Origin: Linnemannia hyalina
Taxonomy: Eukaryota > Mortierellomycota > Mortierellomycetes > Mortierellales > Mortierellaceae
Length of the DNA: 64,000 bases
NCBI GenBank assembly: GCA_019671135.1
Contig: JAHRHY010000004.1
Location: 2,480,001-2,544,000, forward strand
Direction of reading: 5' to 3'
Below the pieces are notes generated by a model. That model was given only the letters and a program-made list of their open reading frames with translations, was not told where the DNA came from and searched no databases. Numbering within the stretch: the stretch's first letter is position 1; each line of letters begins with the position of its first letter. Below, piece by piece: positions 1 through 12,500 of this stretch. A program made the position numbers and the translations under genes.

Positions 1-193
1 ACAAGGACACAATATCGTATTGGATGAAATAATGCTTTTTTGTCGTTATTTTTGCTAGGTTTTTCTAATGAGATATGCTAAATTTTTTGTTTTGGTATTT
101 CGTGGTCATTAAAAATGTACTGTACTATGCATGTGTTATTTGCGCTCCGACTACCTTGCGCGCACAACCCGCTCCTGCAACCTCCTCACTCAT
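1..193. other. 3' flank of the MGA2-like gene
   Basis: AT-rich stretch downstream of the minus-strand stop codon at 194-196. No coding signal, repeat or RNA gene is visible. It presumably holds the 3' UTR of the gene to its right. Confidence 0.4.
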
Positions 194-3100
194 CTAACTG
201 CGGCCACGGGAATAACTCTGGAAAAGAATCGGTTTGGTCTCACTCCGTGCAACAACCTCCCCAGTAACAGGATGAACAATCTCAAACTTGAATACGAACC
301 CGGGGTCCTTCAGATCTGCCATTGACAACGACGACGACGACTTCTTCGCCTTCACTCCCGTCGAAGAGGACTCTGAAGGTTTAGAAGGAGTGGCGGCGGC
401 GGCGGCCGGGGTGAGGGGGGAGGATGCAGCTTCCTGCTCCTGCTGTTGACGGCGCAGTTTGAGCTCGGCAGTACGACGAGCCTTCTCGCGCTGGACGAGG
501 TGGTGCAGGCTCGAGCAGTTGACTTTTGCCTTGACTTCGCACACTCCGTCCCTCATTTCTACAACTCCTGCACTGCTGGCCACAGCTTGCGCTGCCGCTG
601 TTGCTACGGCAATATTAGCACTAGTGGCAGTAGTAGTGGAGTTGGTGGAAGTGCCAGGGATGTTGAACTGGAGGACGGGATAGAACGAGGGGTTAGACGG
701 GGACCGTCTGGTAGGGGACAGCTGCTTGTGTTCGTGCAAGAACTTGGAGCATGCCTGGCACGTTCCGATCAACGGGATCCCGTCTCCATATTGCGATTCC
801 TCTCCCTCCATATGCTCATGCTCCTGAACCTGGTCAGACGTGGTAGTAGTCAAAGTCGAAAGCGGTACAGAGCTCTTGCCGAGTTCAACAGACGCCCTCA
901 GGATATACGTCATCTCTGTAAAGATAGACGCCGGTCGCCCACTAACTCGCTTTACCATCTCATACGGGAACCTCAACCCCAAAAACTCCTTCGGCATTGG
1001 CACACGAGGATCTGTCGATTTTAGCCGGATCTCGACTCCAAATGTATCCCCAGTCCTGAACAACTCTAACGCCGGCATCGAACGCATCATATTCACCGCC
1101 ACCGATCGCTGTCTTGCTGCTGCGGACGAAGAAGTCGAAGTGGGGGTTAACTGCTTGAGCGCAACCTCCATCTGGACACCCTGTGACGGGAGGGTGGTCA
1201 AATGCAACCGATTCAACTGCTCCTGCACCTCGGAATAGACTCCAGAATGGTATCCCGATTCCGGGTGAACGTTCCGGAACAGCTCCGGTCCATGACTACC
1301 ATAGTAATCAGCTCCTTGACTGCCATAGTAATCAGCTCCGAGGATGACCTTGGTGTTGATCGTCACCGACCCATCCTGTTCGACCGTGTGCATAGGTGGC
1401 AAGTCCTGTTCATCCAATGGGGGCATGAACGGTGTTGTGCGGATACCTTGCATAGCTGTCGCCAGATAGGGTAATGGCTCCTGCTTAACCTTCTTGTCGT
1501 CTCCTTCAGAAGATTTGCTGATGTTGGAGGAGGTCGGCTCAGGCAACGGTTCCACTTTGTCAGCAACGACGACCGCGGCAGAAGCAGAAGGAGCAACCTC
1601 GACAGAACCATCCGAGCTCGCCTCTATCGACTCCTCTTCTTCCTCTGTCATCTCGGAATCCTGTATAGACGAAGGGGTCTCGACGGTGTAGAGACGAGAC
1701 GATCCCGAGAAGCGTGTACAACTGACCGACAAGAAGTTGTACATGGACTGTGTAGGCTCCACGGTCCGGGGTAACCGCGCGTAGAACGCTTGTGGCGTGC
1801 TCGCTCCCGAACTCGTTGCTCCCGCTATTATATTAATTCACAGGACAATTAATATGTAGTAATTAGCGCACAGTCCACATTAATTATGCAGCCTCGGAGA
1901 ATATGAAAATGAGAAAAAAAATGGGCCAAAGAACAAAAGGGAGCATACCAATGATGAGAATGCGGGCAATGACCTCGTTGCTCTTAAGAACGGCATACAT
2001 AAGAGGAGTCATCGACCAGACATCCTGCGCCTCGAGGTCACAGCCCTCCTCAATAAGTCTGACCGCGAGGTAGTTGAGTCCCAACAAGATCGCCAAATGC
2101 AACAAGTTGGTTCCATCATCCAGCTGCACAGAGATGTCCATTCCGCGGGGGACGTTGTCAAGAGTGCTCAAGATACTCTCCTCGATCTGCGCCAACGTCA
2201 TCAACGGGATATCCTCACCCACCTCCTCTCCTTCAGAAGATGTCATCACAGCCTCACTGACCTCATCCAACAATCCACTGTCAGGGGCATCCATCATCAA
2301 CACACTTCCGGACCGAGGGGAAGTCGCCAAACCAGGAATATCCTTCAAAATATCCACCGCGTTCCCCTTCTGCCCTGTCGCCCTGGCGTGCATATACTCC
2401 AACGCACGATGCGCCAACCTCAGCTGCAACTGCAAGATCAACAATTCGGTTTCACTATCATCCGTGTACGTGAATGAGCTCAGATCCGAAAAATTGTTGC
2501 CCAGATGATCATAGATCGCAATCGTGACCGTGCCAGGGAGGGGGCTCTCGGGCACCTTGCAGACCATCAGGTTACTCGTCTCGACAACGATATCCCGAGC
2601 AGGGAAACATCCGAAATAGGGCACCATCCCTTCCCGGAACGCCAGCCCGCGTAATACCACATCGGTCGCCTTGCGGATAGGTCCATGGTCCGGCCGGACT
2701 TCAATGATCCTTGGGCAGGGTAGTTGCTGCATGGGGTCCGAAAGTCCATGAGAGTTGGCATTGCTTGTTGATGTTGTTGGTGTATGGGCAGAGTCGTCGT
2801 CGTTGTTTGAGAGAGTTGATGAAGTTGATACGAAGGAATGACCCTGGTTGTCAAGACTATGTGACCGAGAATTAAGATCGTTCTGGTGAAGATTGTGGTG
2901 ATGCTCCTGCTCGTGTTGTTGTTGGTGTTGGTGATGTGGGTGGTGAGGATGATGCGAGTAATTATTCAACTGCGATAGAGGATCTGGCAGGAACGACAAG
3001 GGACCACCGGCACTATCCTGTAAATAATCCGAAGACGACGAAGTATCACCACCAGCCCTGTCAGCATGAGTGCTACTATTTCCTTGTAGAGGCATCGTGA

Positions 3101-6100
3101 TGGTTGGTACACTCTTGTGGCGCTTAATCGTCTTGGTCTTGGGTGTCGGGATCCCCTTTGGAGTCTTAATAGGCCGCTGGTGTGGGTAAACACGTTTAGC
3201 CTTGTGGTGACCAGAGCACATGATCGGTTGGGTAAAGCAGCTCGAGACAGTATCGCCCTCATCTTCCGGTGCTTCGGAGGTTCTTGGAGAGTTGTTGTCG
3301 GATAGCACAGTGGTGGAGGCGATGAGGGGCATACTACTGGTGGACTTGAGTCGGAACTCGAAAATGTACCTGTCCTTGTTGCCACGTTCGCCGTGGTCGG
3401 TCGAGGAGCAGAGGACTTTTGCGAGCATTGTGATCGATCCTGAGGTTGTGTCGACGTGTGCGTATGAGGCTGGGTCGGTCGCGGACGGTGACAGTGGGTC
3501 CAATAACACCAGAATTGGCGACGATGGTCCGTACTATTAGATAGATAGGTGATGGTGTAGGGTGAGGTGAGTATGAGTGAGTGGTCATAGGGGACGAGAG
3601 AAAAGGATGAATTGGAGAGTGAAATAAAGGGTGGAGAAGTGAGAGATGTAACATAAGCAGAGACAATGCAAGGGGCGAAAATGAAAAAAAAACCGCGGAA
3701 AAATATGCAATAGACGAAGGGAAGGAGAAGTAAAAGGGGACAAAGGAAAATGAAAGAGATGGTGGTGTTCGATGCAATCGCGATACTCCTAAGAAAACCT
3801 TGACAGAGCAATGGAATTGGTTGCGATTGAAGGGGCGCGCTTTGTTGTTTGTTTTTTGTGTGTGCGAAAAACCAGATGGTATGATGACGATGTTGTGCAT
3901 GGATGTGAGATGTTGCTGCGAAGGCGAAAGAAGGTTGAGGAGTAGCATGAAAGAGAAGTGGACGCTCGACGGTGAGAGAAACTGCGACAAATGAACATAT
4001 CGCTCAAGGGCGGGCGAGTATGGGAATGAATAAGCTGGAGAAAGGAATGAAGGCGGGCACATGGTGAATGATCGAAGGGAATTAATTAATTACCTTGTGG
4101 CAGCATTTAGCACAGGCACCCTTGCGGGTCTGCCCACTCTTGGCCAAATGGACCGCAATCTCGAGTGTCAACGGCTCCGGTTCTGAACGCGCCTCGCCTG
4201 CAGTATTAATCGCCTCGCGACGACCCACACGCAAGGCCGGGAACCTCGAGGGGAGAGTGGCGCTGTTGTTCCTGGAGAGGTGGATCTTGATCAGGAACTG
4301 TTGCCCTGTCCGAACTTCCTCGACCGTGGGTGCTGGGATGATGGTTCCTGTAGCTGAGAGTTCCTCGAGCTGGTCCTTCTTTTGGATGATCCTTGCCTCG
4401 AGTGAATATGCTGCCATGTCGCCCTGTTTGTGCATGGAGGGAAAGATATTAGAGATTAGAAAGGAGGCAGTGTCGATGCAATTGGGCGATGGTTCCCAGA
4501 GATCCGAATAGATGGAACAAAAAGTGAAAAGGGTGTCGTGTGTGTGTGTGGATGTGTGTGAAAAGATACAGCCGAGGAAGTTGAAGAAGGTGGAGGAATT
4601 GGTGCCTGTGTGTGTTGTTATTGTTGTTGAGGAGATAGTATGAGAATGTGCGTCGATGTGGAATAGTGGATACTTGATGGTTTATGTACATGAAGAGAGT
4701 CGTGGTGAGAGCAGAATTGAAGGGGTAGAGAGAGACCGACAGAGAGGAGAGGAGTGGAGAGGAGAGGTAGAGATGGGATAGGGATTGCATACAAGGGAAG
4801 TAGGGAGGAAGGGAAGAAGAGAGAGAAAGAGAGAAGGGGGGAACAAGGAACTATCATAAGAGACGATTGACAGTGAGGATCGTCTTTCTCACTCTTCTTC
4901 ATCATCCCTGGGAAAGGCTATAATAACGAAGAAAGCAAAATCCGCCCGAAGGCGATAACCGCACAACTTTGATGAAAGAGCCATAGCGCGCAATTGCAAC
5001 AGAACGAAGAAGAAAATATTCCGCCCAGAATCACAAGCCGTGGTCTGGGCAACCAACATATAACCGCACTTGAAATGAGCGTTTGTGTATTTATATAATA
5101 GGACGCAAACAATCGCAGAATCGCAAAGAAAAAAAAAGAGAGTGTGTGAAGGGTATTGGAAGGGAGGGGACACGATGGAAGGGATAGAGCCGCATGCAGA
5201 CAAGAAACAGTGCAGAACGCACAAACAGACAGAAACAACAAAACTTCATACAACTGTATGCATGCAAAGGAATTAACAACAAACACTCTGTTTTCCAAAA
5301 GAGCACTTACATCGTCTAACATACTGGTAGCACTGGCAGGCCGGATCGTGTTCATCTCGCTCCCTGCGCTCGAGTGCGACAGACGACGCATGACCTCATC
5401 CACTAGTTGTAGATATACAGTTAGCATGGGAAAACAACAAAGGGGCGGTATTAGTGTCAAGTGTAATTGTGGAGTGTTAAGAGTCAATGGTACATAACTT
5501 GTTATTAGAAAACAACTTTGACGCCCTGATGATCTGCCTTGTTCCTTTCTCACTCCTCCTTCACTTTCTGTCCGATTGTATCACTCTTATTCATCCACCC
5601 GTAGTCGTCGTAGCTTTAATAGTAGTAGACATTCCTTGAACCCAGCCATAAACTTCCTTCTGCAATTCTGCGAGACCGCGATCCTTGACATTCAGCGACA
5701 ACATACATAAGCACCCATTTTTTCCAGTCATTCCTCCCTCCCTCCTTTAGTATTTTGTCGCAACCAAGATCCCAACTTTCGCTGACTTTGATCTCTTGTA
5801 TTTTTCTACTCGGCTAAAAAATTGCGCACTCTAACGAACGAAAAAATTGTCGCAGAAACCACAAATATCACACAGCCGCCTTCCCTCCACCTTAATTCAA
5901 TCGCCAGTTGCGATTGTGCCCCATCACGATTAAACCCTTTCTTATTTCTCCGCCAACGTCCTTATTTATATATGCCCAATACTTAACCAAATCGCAACCC
6001 CATATCGCAGAAACAAAAGAGGACAAGAAACGCGTGATCATATACTGGCAAAAAAAAAACTTACAGGTGGTGTTGTCACCAGGGACGGTGAGGGTGCGAT

Positions 6101-7832
6101 TAATCAACGAACCATCAGCCTTAGCCCACGATGACAGATAGGCACCGCTCTGTTGTTGTTGACTGTTGGATGTCTCACCAGCGGCGGGGGATGGCGCATT
6201 GTTGTTGTGGAGATCGCGTTGGCTAATATCGAGGACAGAGCTCGCAGGTGTCATATCATTTTCCATGCCGCCAAAGTAGACCGTTGAAACGGTTGAGGTC
6301 GAAGGCGATACGGACGAGGGATGTGTGATGTGGTGTTGCTGTGCCGAGGAGGAAGGCGTATGCATGGGTTGTTGTTGTGACTGTGCTGGGCTAGAGATGT
6401 CTGTCGGTGCATGCAAGCCCGAGGACGAAGCGGTGGAGGAATATTGACCATTCGACAACTGCTGTTGTTGCTGAAAGAGTTGAAAGTGGTCTGTGGTGGG
6501 ATTGGAGGCAGAGGGGAAGGAATGGTGTCGAGTCGAGTGTGCTTCTTGTTGTTGAGACAGGTACTGTTGCTGTTGTTGTTGCTGAGTGGAAGAGTTGGAG
6601 GAGAATGTGAAAGGGTGGTGGTGGGAGTGGAGGGGGAAGGGAGGCATGGCAAGGACACCCATTGATGAAATAGTGGAGTTCGACGACGTAAACTCGGACT
6701 TTATGGTGGGCAAAGCAATTGAAGAAGAAGAGGAAGAAGCAGAGGTAGGAATGGTGGCAAAAGAAGAAGTGTTTAGAAGAGGATTGGAAGGAAATATGGC
6801 AGGGTTCTGTAATTGGAGGTGCTGTTGCGATTGAGGTGGGGTTGGATAGGAGAGTTGATGAGGATGGAGGGCGTAGAGGGGATGAAGAGGATGAACAGCC
6901 GGGAAGGAGGACGTAGCAAAGTTGGAAGAAGGAAGAGAAGAAAGAGGAAAAGTGTGCTGTTGCTGCTGTTGCTGCTGTTGAGGATGAAGCTGTTGAATAA
7001 ATGGAGGTTGCGGTTGCGCTTGAGGTTGCGGTTGCGGTTGCGGTTGCGATACGGAGGATTGGAATTGGAGAGAGGGTGCCGAATGGTGTCGCTCAGAAGC
7101 AAATACCTTTTCCTGTTGGATGTATGGGTCTTCTACTTTGATTTCAGGAGTAAGCGCGCTCGTGTCGATAGCTGTAGCTGTAACTGTACCAGTGCCAGTG
7201 CCTGTCGCAAGAGTGGTGAAGTGTTGCTGCTGCTGCTGCTGCTGCTGTGCCTGTTGTTGTTGATCAAAGAGGCGTTTGCGCTGTTGGAGTTGGATCCGCT
7301 GCACCTGGAGTTGTGTCTGCAGATGGTGTTGTTGCAGTGTGAATCGCTGTTGTTCAAATTCGTCTTGCAGCTGTTGCTGTGGCAGTGGCTGTGATGACTG
7401 TAGTTGCTGTTGCTTGCTGATATGTGAGGCAGGGAAAAAAGGTATCCCTTGCGGTTGCTGTTGTTGTAGTTGCTGATGTTGCTGTTGAAGGAGAAGCGAC
7501 TGTTGTCGTTGCTGTTGGGACAGGAGAGGGTTGTTGATGCTGTTGTTGAACAGGGAAGAGGAATTGGTGGAGGATAATGAAGACTTTTGCAGGAGTTGTT
7601 GTTGACCGAGGGTTGGAGTTGGAGAGAGAGGGTCTGCGGAGGAAAGCAAGATATTGGAGGAAGGAGAGGAGAAGGATGTCGATGGATTACTGCTGCTGTT
7701 GATAATTTGATGATCAACGTCGATCTCTGGCGCAAGAAGGAGAGAATTGGAGGAAGAAGAGGCGCTTGCGTTGTTGTTGATATGAAGAAGAGGCGAATGT
7801 GCCGAAGAAAGAGGAGGAGGAAGGTGGGCCAT
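194..7832 (-). CDS. MGA2/SPT23-like transcription factor with a duplicated DNA-binding-like module (1801 aa)
   Basis: Five exons: 7832-6065, 5402-5311, 4423-4094, 3533-1949, 1824-194. All junctions are GT-AG and in phase, giving 1801 codons plus stop. The ATG at 7832 has a good context. Residues 1-590 are Q/S-rich and disordered. Residues about 625-890 form a module with an RTGQQF segment, a CAKCC pair and a KVLCSSTDH motif, followed by a basic stretch, as in the Mga2/Spt23 N-terminal region. An IPT/TIG domain follows (about 1000-1090, starting PRIIEVRPDHGP). Two ankyrin repeats are near 1190-1262 (DGTNLLHLAILLG, MTPLMYAVLKSNE). Exon 5 adds an acidic linker and a second copy of the first module (about 1510-1801). 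In yeast Mga2/Spt23 are ER-tethered activators of OLE1 and sense membrane fluidity. No C-terminal membrane segment is seen in the spliced form. The family call is strong; including exon 5 in the same gene is inference from phase and the completed ankyrin end. Confidence 0.8.
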
Positions 7833-9590
7833 GGTATCGAGGCAGACAGTCTTTTTAAGAAGGGGAGGGGGAGGAGTGGGAGAGGAAGGACGACGAGAAG
7901 AGAAAAGGAGGAAGGGAAACCAAAGGGGCAGAAGAGCGAGAGAGCAATGGGCGACTGACAAAGTGCGAAGTGCAAAGTGCGAATGGACTGATGAGCGTGA
8001 GTGCGAAATCCGACCAAAAACAAACAACAAACAAGTAATTGCTTGTTGTGCTGATGGGAGTGTATGGAGTGATGTGGAAAAGGATACAATCCGGTTATAA
8101 TAGAGTTGGCTATTGTTCTAAAAGCGCTTATTGTTGAAGGAAGGAAGGGGTTGATTGTGTTGATGTAGCTGGCTGGCTGTTACTGGCTGAGGGACAGAGG
8201 AGAAAGGCAAGGAGGAGCGGATGAGCTGGAGTGTGACCTGATGGAAGGGAAAAAAGGGAGAGTGCTGTGTGTGGTATGACATGGTATGGTACGAACACAC
8301 TTGCGCCTTGTGTCTGCGTCCTGTGAATCTCTCTCGCACTTTTTTTTTTTCATATCAATTCAATTCATAATCCGATGGGTCCAGAAGGGCTATTAATCGA
8401 GACTTGTCGCGGATTTGCCGTCATTCGTCATTTGCGACAAACCAACCCCGTCTATCTGCCAATTGAATATTCCCAGTTCATGCAATTGCCATTTACATAA
8501 ATTTTGCGCTTCCTTTTTTTTTATTGTCGCGCTTTCCGTCCTCCTGCGCCTCTCTTTTTTGTTCTGTTCTGTCAATCTCTTAACCCTTTTCAGGTGGGTG
8601 GGTGCTTATCAACCAACCCGCAAAAAAATAAAAAATGCGTTCGTTTACGTTTTCCGCTTTCTCGCCCCTCTCCTCTCTCTTCTTGAACCCCCTTTGTTCC
8701 AGCTCACCCATCGCATTGCTCATCTTCTTGTTCTCCCCTCTCCCTTCTCCTGTTAACCCTGCCTACACGGGGCATTTTGCCTCCTCCCTGGTGCAGTACG
8801 GCTCAATCCATCATTTTTACAACAGGATAAAACAAAGGAGAATAGATCGATCGCACGTTTCTTTCTCTCTCCGTTTTCCTCAGGCAATACGAAATATTAC
8901 ATTTCTTGCTACACACAGCGCGAATGTCTGTCCACCAATCTAAACACAAAGGAACTATGAACCACCAAGTGCCAGATGATTTCGCAAATAGCGTTTGAGC
9001 TTCCGTTGGCCTTTTTTTTATTTTTTTTTTATTTTATTTTTGTGATCCACCTCTCTCTATCTCCCTCTTGTTTCTTCAAACAAAGCTTGCAATCGTGGAG
9101 AGAAAAGGGAGATAAAAATACAACAAACCAAAGGTTCGTGCGGCGGGCACGGGGCACAGGCACAGGCACGGGAAAGATTGACCAAGAAAGCGCCGAAAGG
9201 GAGTCGCATTCTGCGTTACCACCCGACTTTTCGCTCCCTTCTTTGACCACATCACCAATGACATTGCCCTCTATTGTTTTCGACCACGTTTTTCGACCCC
9301 AATGTTCATTTTTCTTTTTCTTTTTCTTTTCTTTTTTCCATTAGAAGCATGCCTGCGTTCGCGGCTATCGCACAAGTCTATCTATTACTGCTATTGTTTA
9401 ATCAATTTGTTATAAATCTTAGTGCGGCTTGCTCATACACAGTAGCATGACCGCGCCATCAAGCAAGCAAGCCAAAATCATCCAAAACAAACAAGGAAAA
9501 ACTGTAACGAACCACCCAATGTTTCGATCAAAAGAAAAAAAAAAAAAAAAAAAAAGGGCTGTATTCTTTCCCTTCCCCTTTCACCAAAAA
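7833..9590. other. Intergenic: promoter/leader of the MGA2-like gene and 3' flank of the TACC gene
   Basis: The 1.76 kb between two minus-strand genes. It contains T-rich and A-rich runs (for example polyA near 9538-9555) and short low-complexity stretches. Open frames here are short and lack coding character. I see no RNA gene or repeat element. The part nearest 7833 should contain the promoter and 5' leader of the MGA2-like gene, but I cannot point to a convincing TATA box. Confidence 0.4.
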
Positions 9591-12500
9591 CTAACTAAGC
9601 TTGGCAATCAACTCCTCACTAAAGAGAATCAAATCCTCATTCTCCTTGTTCTTGATCTCCAACGCCTGTTCCAACGTCCGCATCTGCATTTCCTGTCGAC
9701 TCAATTGGCCCTTCAACATTGCTACCTCGTTCTCGAACACGACACGAGTTTGTTCCATTTCTTGCGATGCGATGACGAATTTCGCGTCCGCGTGGGCCTT
9801 GACTTTTTCGTACCGCGTTTCGGAGGTTTCGAAATCTTGTTTGAGAGACTCAACTGCGTTCCTGAGAATTCCTTCGTTCTATTGGTTTAAGCGAGATAGG
9901 TTGGACATGGGGATAGACCGGTGGGATGGAGATGTAGATGGGGATGGTGCGCGAGGCGCAGAAAATAAGAAAAGAGGAAGCAGAAGCAGGGAGATAGAGA
10001 GGAGACAATTGAGAGTAGGGAGAACCTAGTTAGTACATTTGTTTTATCCCACTCTAATACTTGTCATCAAAAACAAAGTGCTGATCATCCCTGCATCGTT
10101 TCGGCTCTCCTTCCTCTTTCCTTCCCTGATGCGACACAAAACAATAAAAGTCGCGATCTGCGTAAAAAAAAACCTATCGCCTCCCAAGGCATGCACGCAT
10201 ATATATCCGAGTAAGTGTACATGTGTGGTCCCAAGATACATTACCTCGACATGCTTGTGGTTCAGGGCCTTGAGCTCATCATAACGCGTCTTCAACAGAA
10301 TAAACGCCTCCTCGGTCTCTTCCCTACTTTCAGTCAGTTTGCTGTTTTGTTCCTTGATTGTCTGGATCTCATTTGCCGTGCTCACTAAACAAGTGCAAAA
10401 GAAAAGAAATTAATATATGAGGGTGTAATTAATTACGCATTGGGCAGGTACTAGGAAGAGCCGATCTAGCAGGCCCAATTTTTTGGAATTCCTATTATTT
10501 TTGCCATCATCTCTCAACTTTCATTTTTTGTCTTCTTTCTGGAATCAACAAAGCGCAAGTGCAAGTGAAAAAATGGCCGTAGATTGATAAAATGAGCAGC
10601 CCAGTGTTGATAACAGGCCAAAGCTTGTCGCGAGCACCATTATGCACCATTATGCACCATTACGAGGCTCTCGCTCGCAAACCGCCAAAGCTATGCAAAA
10701 ATACCCATTCACGCACGGTCGCACACCAAAAAAAAAAAGCAAAACAATTCCGCGGAGAAAAAACTATTCATCCAACAAAAAAAAGTTGCGACAAGCAAAA
10801 AACGAGGGAGTCATGATTGCGCGAAAAAAGTCCAAAAAGGAGTTTGTCCAATGGTCCATTAGCACAGGACAATACCAATTCGTCCTCACACAGACATACA
10901 CGCATGGACACACAAAGTGCGTTCATTCCCCTCTACCATCCGATACAGTCTCCCGTCCCAGCCCCCAAATAGGTTCAAACGCATCCCGTCGTCCACTTTT
11001 TCATGTGTGCGCGCTGGTATTCCTTTCGTCCTTGTTTTGTCGCGCGTGCTTGTCTTTTTTTGCATTGTACTTCATCGAACATACCTGCAATATCCGCAAG
11101 ACTCGACTCGAATTCGTCCAGGACACCCTTCAATTGCGACTTTTCCCGCCTCTCCCTCTCCAGCGCCCCCCTCAATTCCTCTATCTCCTGTTGGAATATC
11201 GTCGCCTCTTGTTCAGCCTAAGATAAAGAATACAAGTAAACATTGTGCATTGAATTACGCGAGTTAATAACAATGCGCATTGAAAAATGACGTATGGAGA
11301 GTTAGAGCTGGCTAGTGAATCAGGCGAGGCCAAAAGGCGATGCCTGAAAAAATGCGTAGTTTTCCTAGTCATATCACTCGAAAGAAGGGCAGATTGTGGA
11401 TCGCAAAAAAAAAAAAAAAAAAAAAAGGGAAAAGCGGAAAACGACTTACCGAACGCTCGTATTCCTCTCTGATCTCGTTCGTGATTTCGATACGCAGGTC
11501 CATCCGCACATTCTTTTTCATATCCTATTCACCGTGGCCGTGCAAGAATATACATGTATCAAGTTAGCAAAAAATAATTGTACAACACACGAACAGGAGA
11601 ACAAAACATTGTAACGCGATGTCATATTGGACGAACCTCCATTTCACGGATGCTGTAGCGGGGCGCGTCGAGGTTAGTTGAGTCTCGGATACGAGAGGAC
11701 AACATCATGCCACTGGGACGTCTCACTAGCCCCCCTTCCTTCCTGTCGATCAAGACACTCAAGTTCCCTGCCGAGCCACTACCGATATCCAGGTCATCAT
11801 CGTGCAATGTCCGGGAGTCCTTGTCACTTTCCAGAGTAGCATCATCCGTCAGTGCAAACGTAACTGACGGTCCATTAGTAGTGGCGGTCGATTCGGCGAA
11901 AGAGTCCTTGGAAGAGGAGGTTGAAGGCGGTGTTGTTGAGGATGTCACTTCCATAGTAGCATTGGTCGCCGCAACCACTTTTTCTCTGCCACTGGCCACC
12001 TGGGACAATAGCTGAGTGACCTCGTTCTTGTTCTTGGTCCGTTCCCTGGCCTTGGACAACAAATCTTCCAATAAATGTGACCGCTTCTCGAGAATCTGAG
12101 CCTTCTTGGACGCCGTTGGTGAGGTGGTCGTTATCGATGAAGGGGATTGTTGTGGTTGCTGAGGAGATGCAAAAGCCGCCTCGGGGGACGATAGCGTAGG
12201 GGTATAAGAGGAGGTGAGAACGCTTGCGTTCCCGATATTAGTCGACGCCAGGAGGGAGGTTCCATATGGAGGTGTATGGGGCGAGAAAGTTGGTGGCGCA
12301 GGGAACAACTCTGTCGAAAGTCCTGAACTACCTGCTCCCGACGACGACAGGGCGGCTGCAAAGGAAGGCAACGGCTGGTTGTTGTGGAGGTTGTGCAAGA
12401 ATCCTGGTGGGTGACTGACAGGCGGACTGATGTCGAGTCGAGAGATCTCGGCACTGCTTGACATCCATTCGGCAAAGGATTGGGCATGGCTCTCGTGCAT

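Noticed and set aside
194..1824. Exon 5 of the MGA2-like gene as a separate gene
   Set aside because: No ATG precedes the coding sequence in a sensible place; the frame opens directly after an AG acceptor, and joining to exon 4 restores the ankyrin end (ILIIAGA) in phase.
3334..4062. Minus-strand frame inside intron 3 of the MGA2-like gene
   Set aside because: Serine/leucine/phenylalanine-rich pyrimidine translation; it lies in the intron between two well-phased exons.
6813..7394. Long leucine/arginine-rich frame opposite exon 1 of the MGA2-like gene
   Set aside because: It is the antisense reading of poly-glutamine codons; composition is an artefact of CAG/CAA runs.
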